Source: JAZQUM01 sp045631305
GTDB taxonomy: Bacteria; Bacillota; Clostridia; Oscillospirales; Oscillospiraceae
DNA: 6,615 nt
Assembly (NCBI GenBank): GCA_045631305.1
Contig: JAZQUM010000096.1
Span: forward strand, 1-6,615
Reading direction: 5' to 3'
Positions 5,619 through 6,615 of the stretch are shown here, piece after piece (within the stretch, counting starts at the first letter, position 1; the number at the start of each line of letters is the position of its first letter). The notes below the pieces were generated by a model. That model was not told where the DNA came from and did not search any database. It worked only from the letters and a program-made list of their open reading frames with translations. The position numbers and the translations under genes were made by a program.

Positions 5619-5630
5619 TTGTGCTATACT
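5619..5630 (+). promoter_or_regulatory. nfo promoter, extended -10
   Basis: TTGTGCTATACT holds a TGC extension and -10 hexamer TATACT (5625-5630), about 30 bp before the nfo start. No good -35 is seen at the right distance, which is usual for extended -10 promoters. The same 12-mer occurs at the putP promoter on the minus strand (1938-1949). Confidence 0.6.
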
Positions 5631-5659
5631 GCAAGAAAAATCCCCCAAGGAGGAACTCT

Positions 5660-6496
5660 ATGTTTACCATCGGCTGTCACCTTTCCGCATCCAAAGGTTT
5701 TTATCATATGGGCAAAACCGCCATTTCCATCGGCGCCAACACCTTCCAGTTCTTCACTCGCAATCCTCGCGGCAGCAAAGCCAAGGAGATCGACGAAAAG
5801 GATGTGGCAAAATTTTTGCAGCTTGCCGCCGAAAACGGCATCTCCACCGTTCTTGCCCACGCGCCTTATACCATCAATCCCTGCTCTTCCACCGCCGAGA
5901 CCCGCGAGTTTGCCCTGCAGACCATGGAAGACGATCTTCGCCGCATGGAATATATCCCGGGCAACCTCTATAATTTCCATCCCGGCAGCCACACAGGTCA
6001 GGGCACAGAAATCGGCATTGCGCTTATCGCCGAGACTTTGAACCGTATCCTCACCCCTCACCAGACCACCACCGTGCTTCTGGAAACTATGGCAGGCAAA
6101 GGCAGCGAAGTGGGTGGCCGCTTCGAAGAGCTTCGCGCCATCATCGACCGCGTGGAACTGAAAGATAAGGTAGGCGTCTGCCTTGATACCTGTCACGTTC
6201 ACGACGGCGGCTATGATATCGTCAACGATCTGGAGGGCGTTCTCGCAGAGTTTGACCGCGTTGTAGGTTTGGAAAAGCTTAAGGCCATCCATATCAACGA
6301 CAGCATGAACCCTTCCGCCAGCCACAAAGACCGTCACCAGAAGATTGGCGAAGGTCATATCGGCCTTTCCGCCATGGAGCGCATCATCAACCACTCCGCC
6401 CTGCGCCACCTTCCCTTCTTTTTGGAAACCCCCAACGAGCTGGATGGCTATGCTGCCGAAATCACCCTTCTCAGATCTCTTTACCGCGCAGATTAA
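5660..6496 (+). CDS. nfo: Endonuclease IV (AP endonuclease, DNA repair)
   Basis: A 278-residue cytosolic enzyme that cuts DNA 5' of abasic sites and removes blocked 3' ends in base excision repair, using three metal ions in a TIM barrel. GCHLSASKG opens the protein. All nine metal ligands expected from E. coli Nfo can be placed: His67 (LAHAPY), His107 (NFHPGS), Glu142 (LLETMAG), Asp176 and His179 (LDTCHVHDGGYD), His211 (AIHIND), Asp224 and His226 (HKDRHQKIGEGHIG) and Glu256 (FLETPN). The length is normal for the family. The start at 5660 is set by AAGGAGG six bases upstream (5647-5653); the upstream open frame is antisense to the acetyltransferase gene. It appears monocistronic, ending at a terminator 38 bp later. 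Confidence 0.96.
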   Translation: MFTIGCHLSASKGFYHMGKTAISIGANTFQFFTRNPRGSKAKEIDEKDVAKFLQLAAENGISTVLAHAPYTINPCSSTAETREFALQTMEDDLRRMEYIPGNLYNFHPGSHTGQGTEIGIALIAETLNRILTPHQTTTVLLETMAGKGSEVGGRFEELRAIIDRVELKDKVGVCLDTCHVHDGGYDIVNDLEGVLAEFDRVVGLEKLKAIHINDSMNPSASHKDRHQKIGEGHIGLSAMERIINHSALRHLPFFLETPNELDGYAAEITLLRSLYRAD

Positions 6497-6534
6497 CCCT
6501 TTATTTCAGCAGATGAACACCGTTAATCGAATAA

Positions 6535-6565
6535 AAAACTCCCGAACCTGAGGTTCGGGAGTTTT
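6535..6565. terminator. Bidirectional terminator after nfo
   Basis: A perfect 14-bp stem AAAACTCCCGAACC (6535-6548) and GGTTCGGGAGTTTT (6552-6565) with a TGA loop is followed on plus by CTTTTTATT. The left flank is a run of A, so it also suits the minus-strand gene whose stop lies five bases to its right. Confidence 0.9.
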
Positions 6566-6569
6566 CTTT

Positions 6570-6614
6570 TTATTCTGCTTCGCAGGAAACAGGAGTGTAG
6601 CCCGCTTCTTTCAC
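6570..6614 (-). CDS. C-terminal end of an unidentified gene (partial, right edge)
   Basis: Reading leftward from the right edge, one minus-strand frame gives VKEAGYTPVSCEAE and then TAA (6570-6572), five bases before a bidirectional terminator. This layout copies the convergent pair at 5007-5052. The EAGYTPV ending resembles the last strand of heavy-metal-associated (CopZ-like) domains, but fourteen residues are too few to assign a function. It could also be chance. Confidence 0.4.
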   Translation of the reverse strand: MKEAGYTPVSCEAE

Positions 6615-6615
6615 A

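Noticed and set aside
5624..6409. Minus-strand open frame (261 codons) opposite nfo
   Set aside because: It is antisense to endonuclease IV, whose nine metal ligands are all present; no independent support.

Overview
The window looks like a chromosomal segment of a low-to-mid GC Bacillota (Firmicutes), possibly an amino-acid-using anaerobe. The reasons are strong AGGAGG-type ribosome sites, A-tract-rich rRNA-type promoters, extended -10 (TGnTATAnT) promoters, and Bacillota-like PutP, DapF and endonuclease IV sequences. Negativicutes is one guess, but the sequence does not settle the class. No mobile element, CRISPR array or defence system is visible.

Layout, left to right. Positions 1-365 hold no protein gene. 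Read on the minus strand, they are a control region with three tandem strong promoters (perfect TTGACA boxes about 94 bp apart, each behind A-tracts). These feed a structured non-coding leader that runs off the left edge, most likely the start of an rRNA operon whose 16S gene lies outside the window. A strong hairpin terminator (372-407) separates this from putP (433-1890, minus), a complete Na+/proline symporter. A 34-bp perfect palindrome sits just upstream of the putP promoter, and a TetR-family regulator (2083-2670, minus, GTG start) follows. Divergent from it is a plus-strand pair: a diaminopimelate-epimerase family protein (2857-3705) and, 18 nt later, a DAACS-family amino-acid:cation symporter (3724-5007) that lacks the arginines used to bind acidic side chains. 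A bidirectional terminator (5019-5050) separates this pair from a convergent PAT-like GNAT acetyltransferase (5052-5555, minus). The GNAT gene shares an overlapping divergent promoter region with nfo, endonuclease IV (5660-6496, plus). A second bidirectional terminator (6535-6565) is followed by the apparent last codons of another minus-strand gene at the right edge.

Functionally this is mostly housekeeping plus amino-acid uptake: two sodium-coupled transporter families, a local regulator that may control one of them, an epimerase paired with a transporter, a small-molecule acetyltransferase and a DNA repair enzyme. The parts most worth a second look are the tandem rRNA-type promoter array, the putP/TetR palindrome, and the epimerase-transporter pair, whose substrates may not be the obvious ones. 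I see no clearly new multi-gene system.
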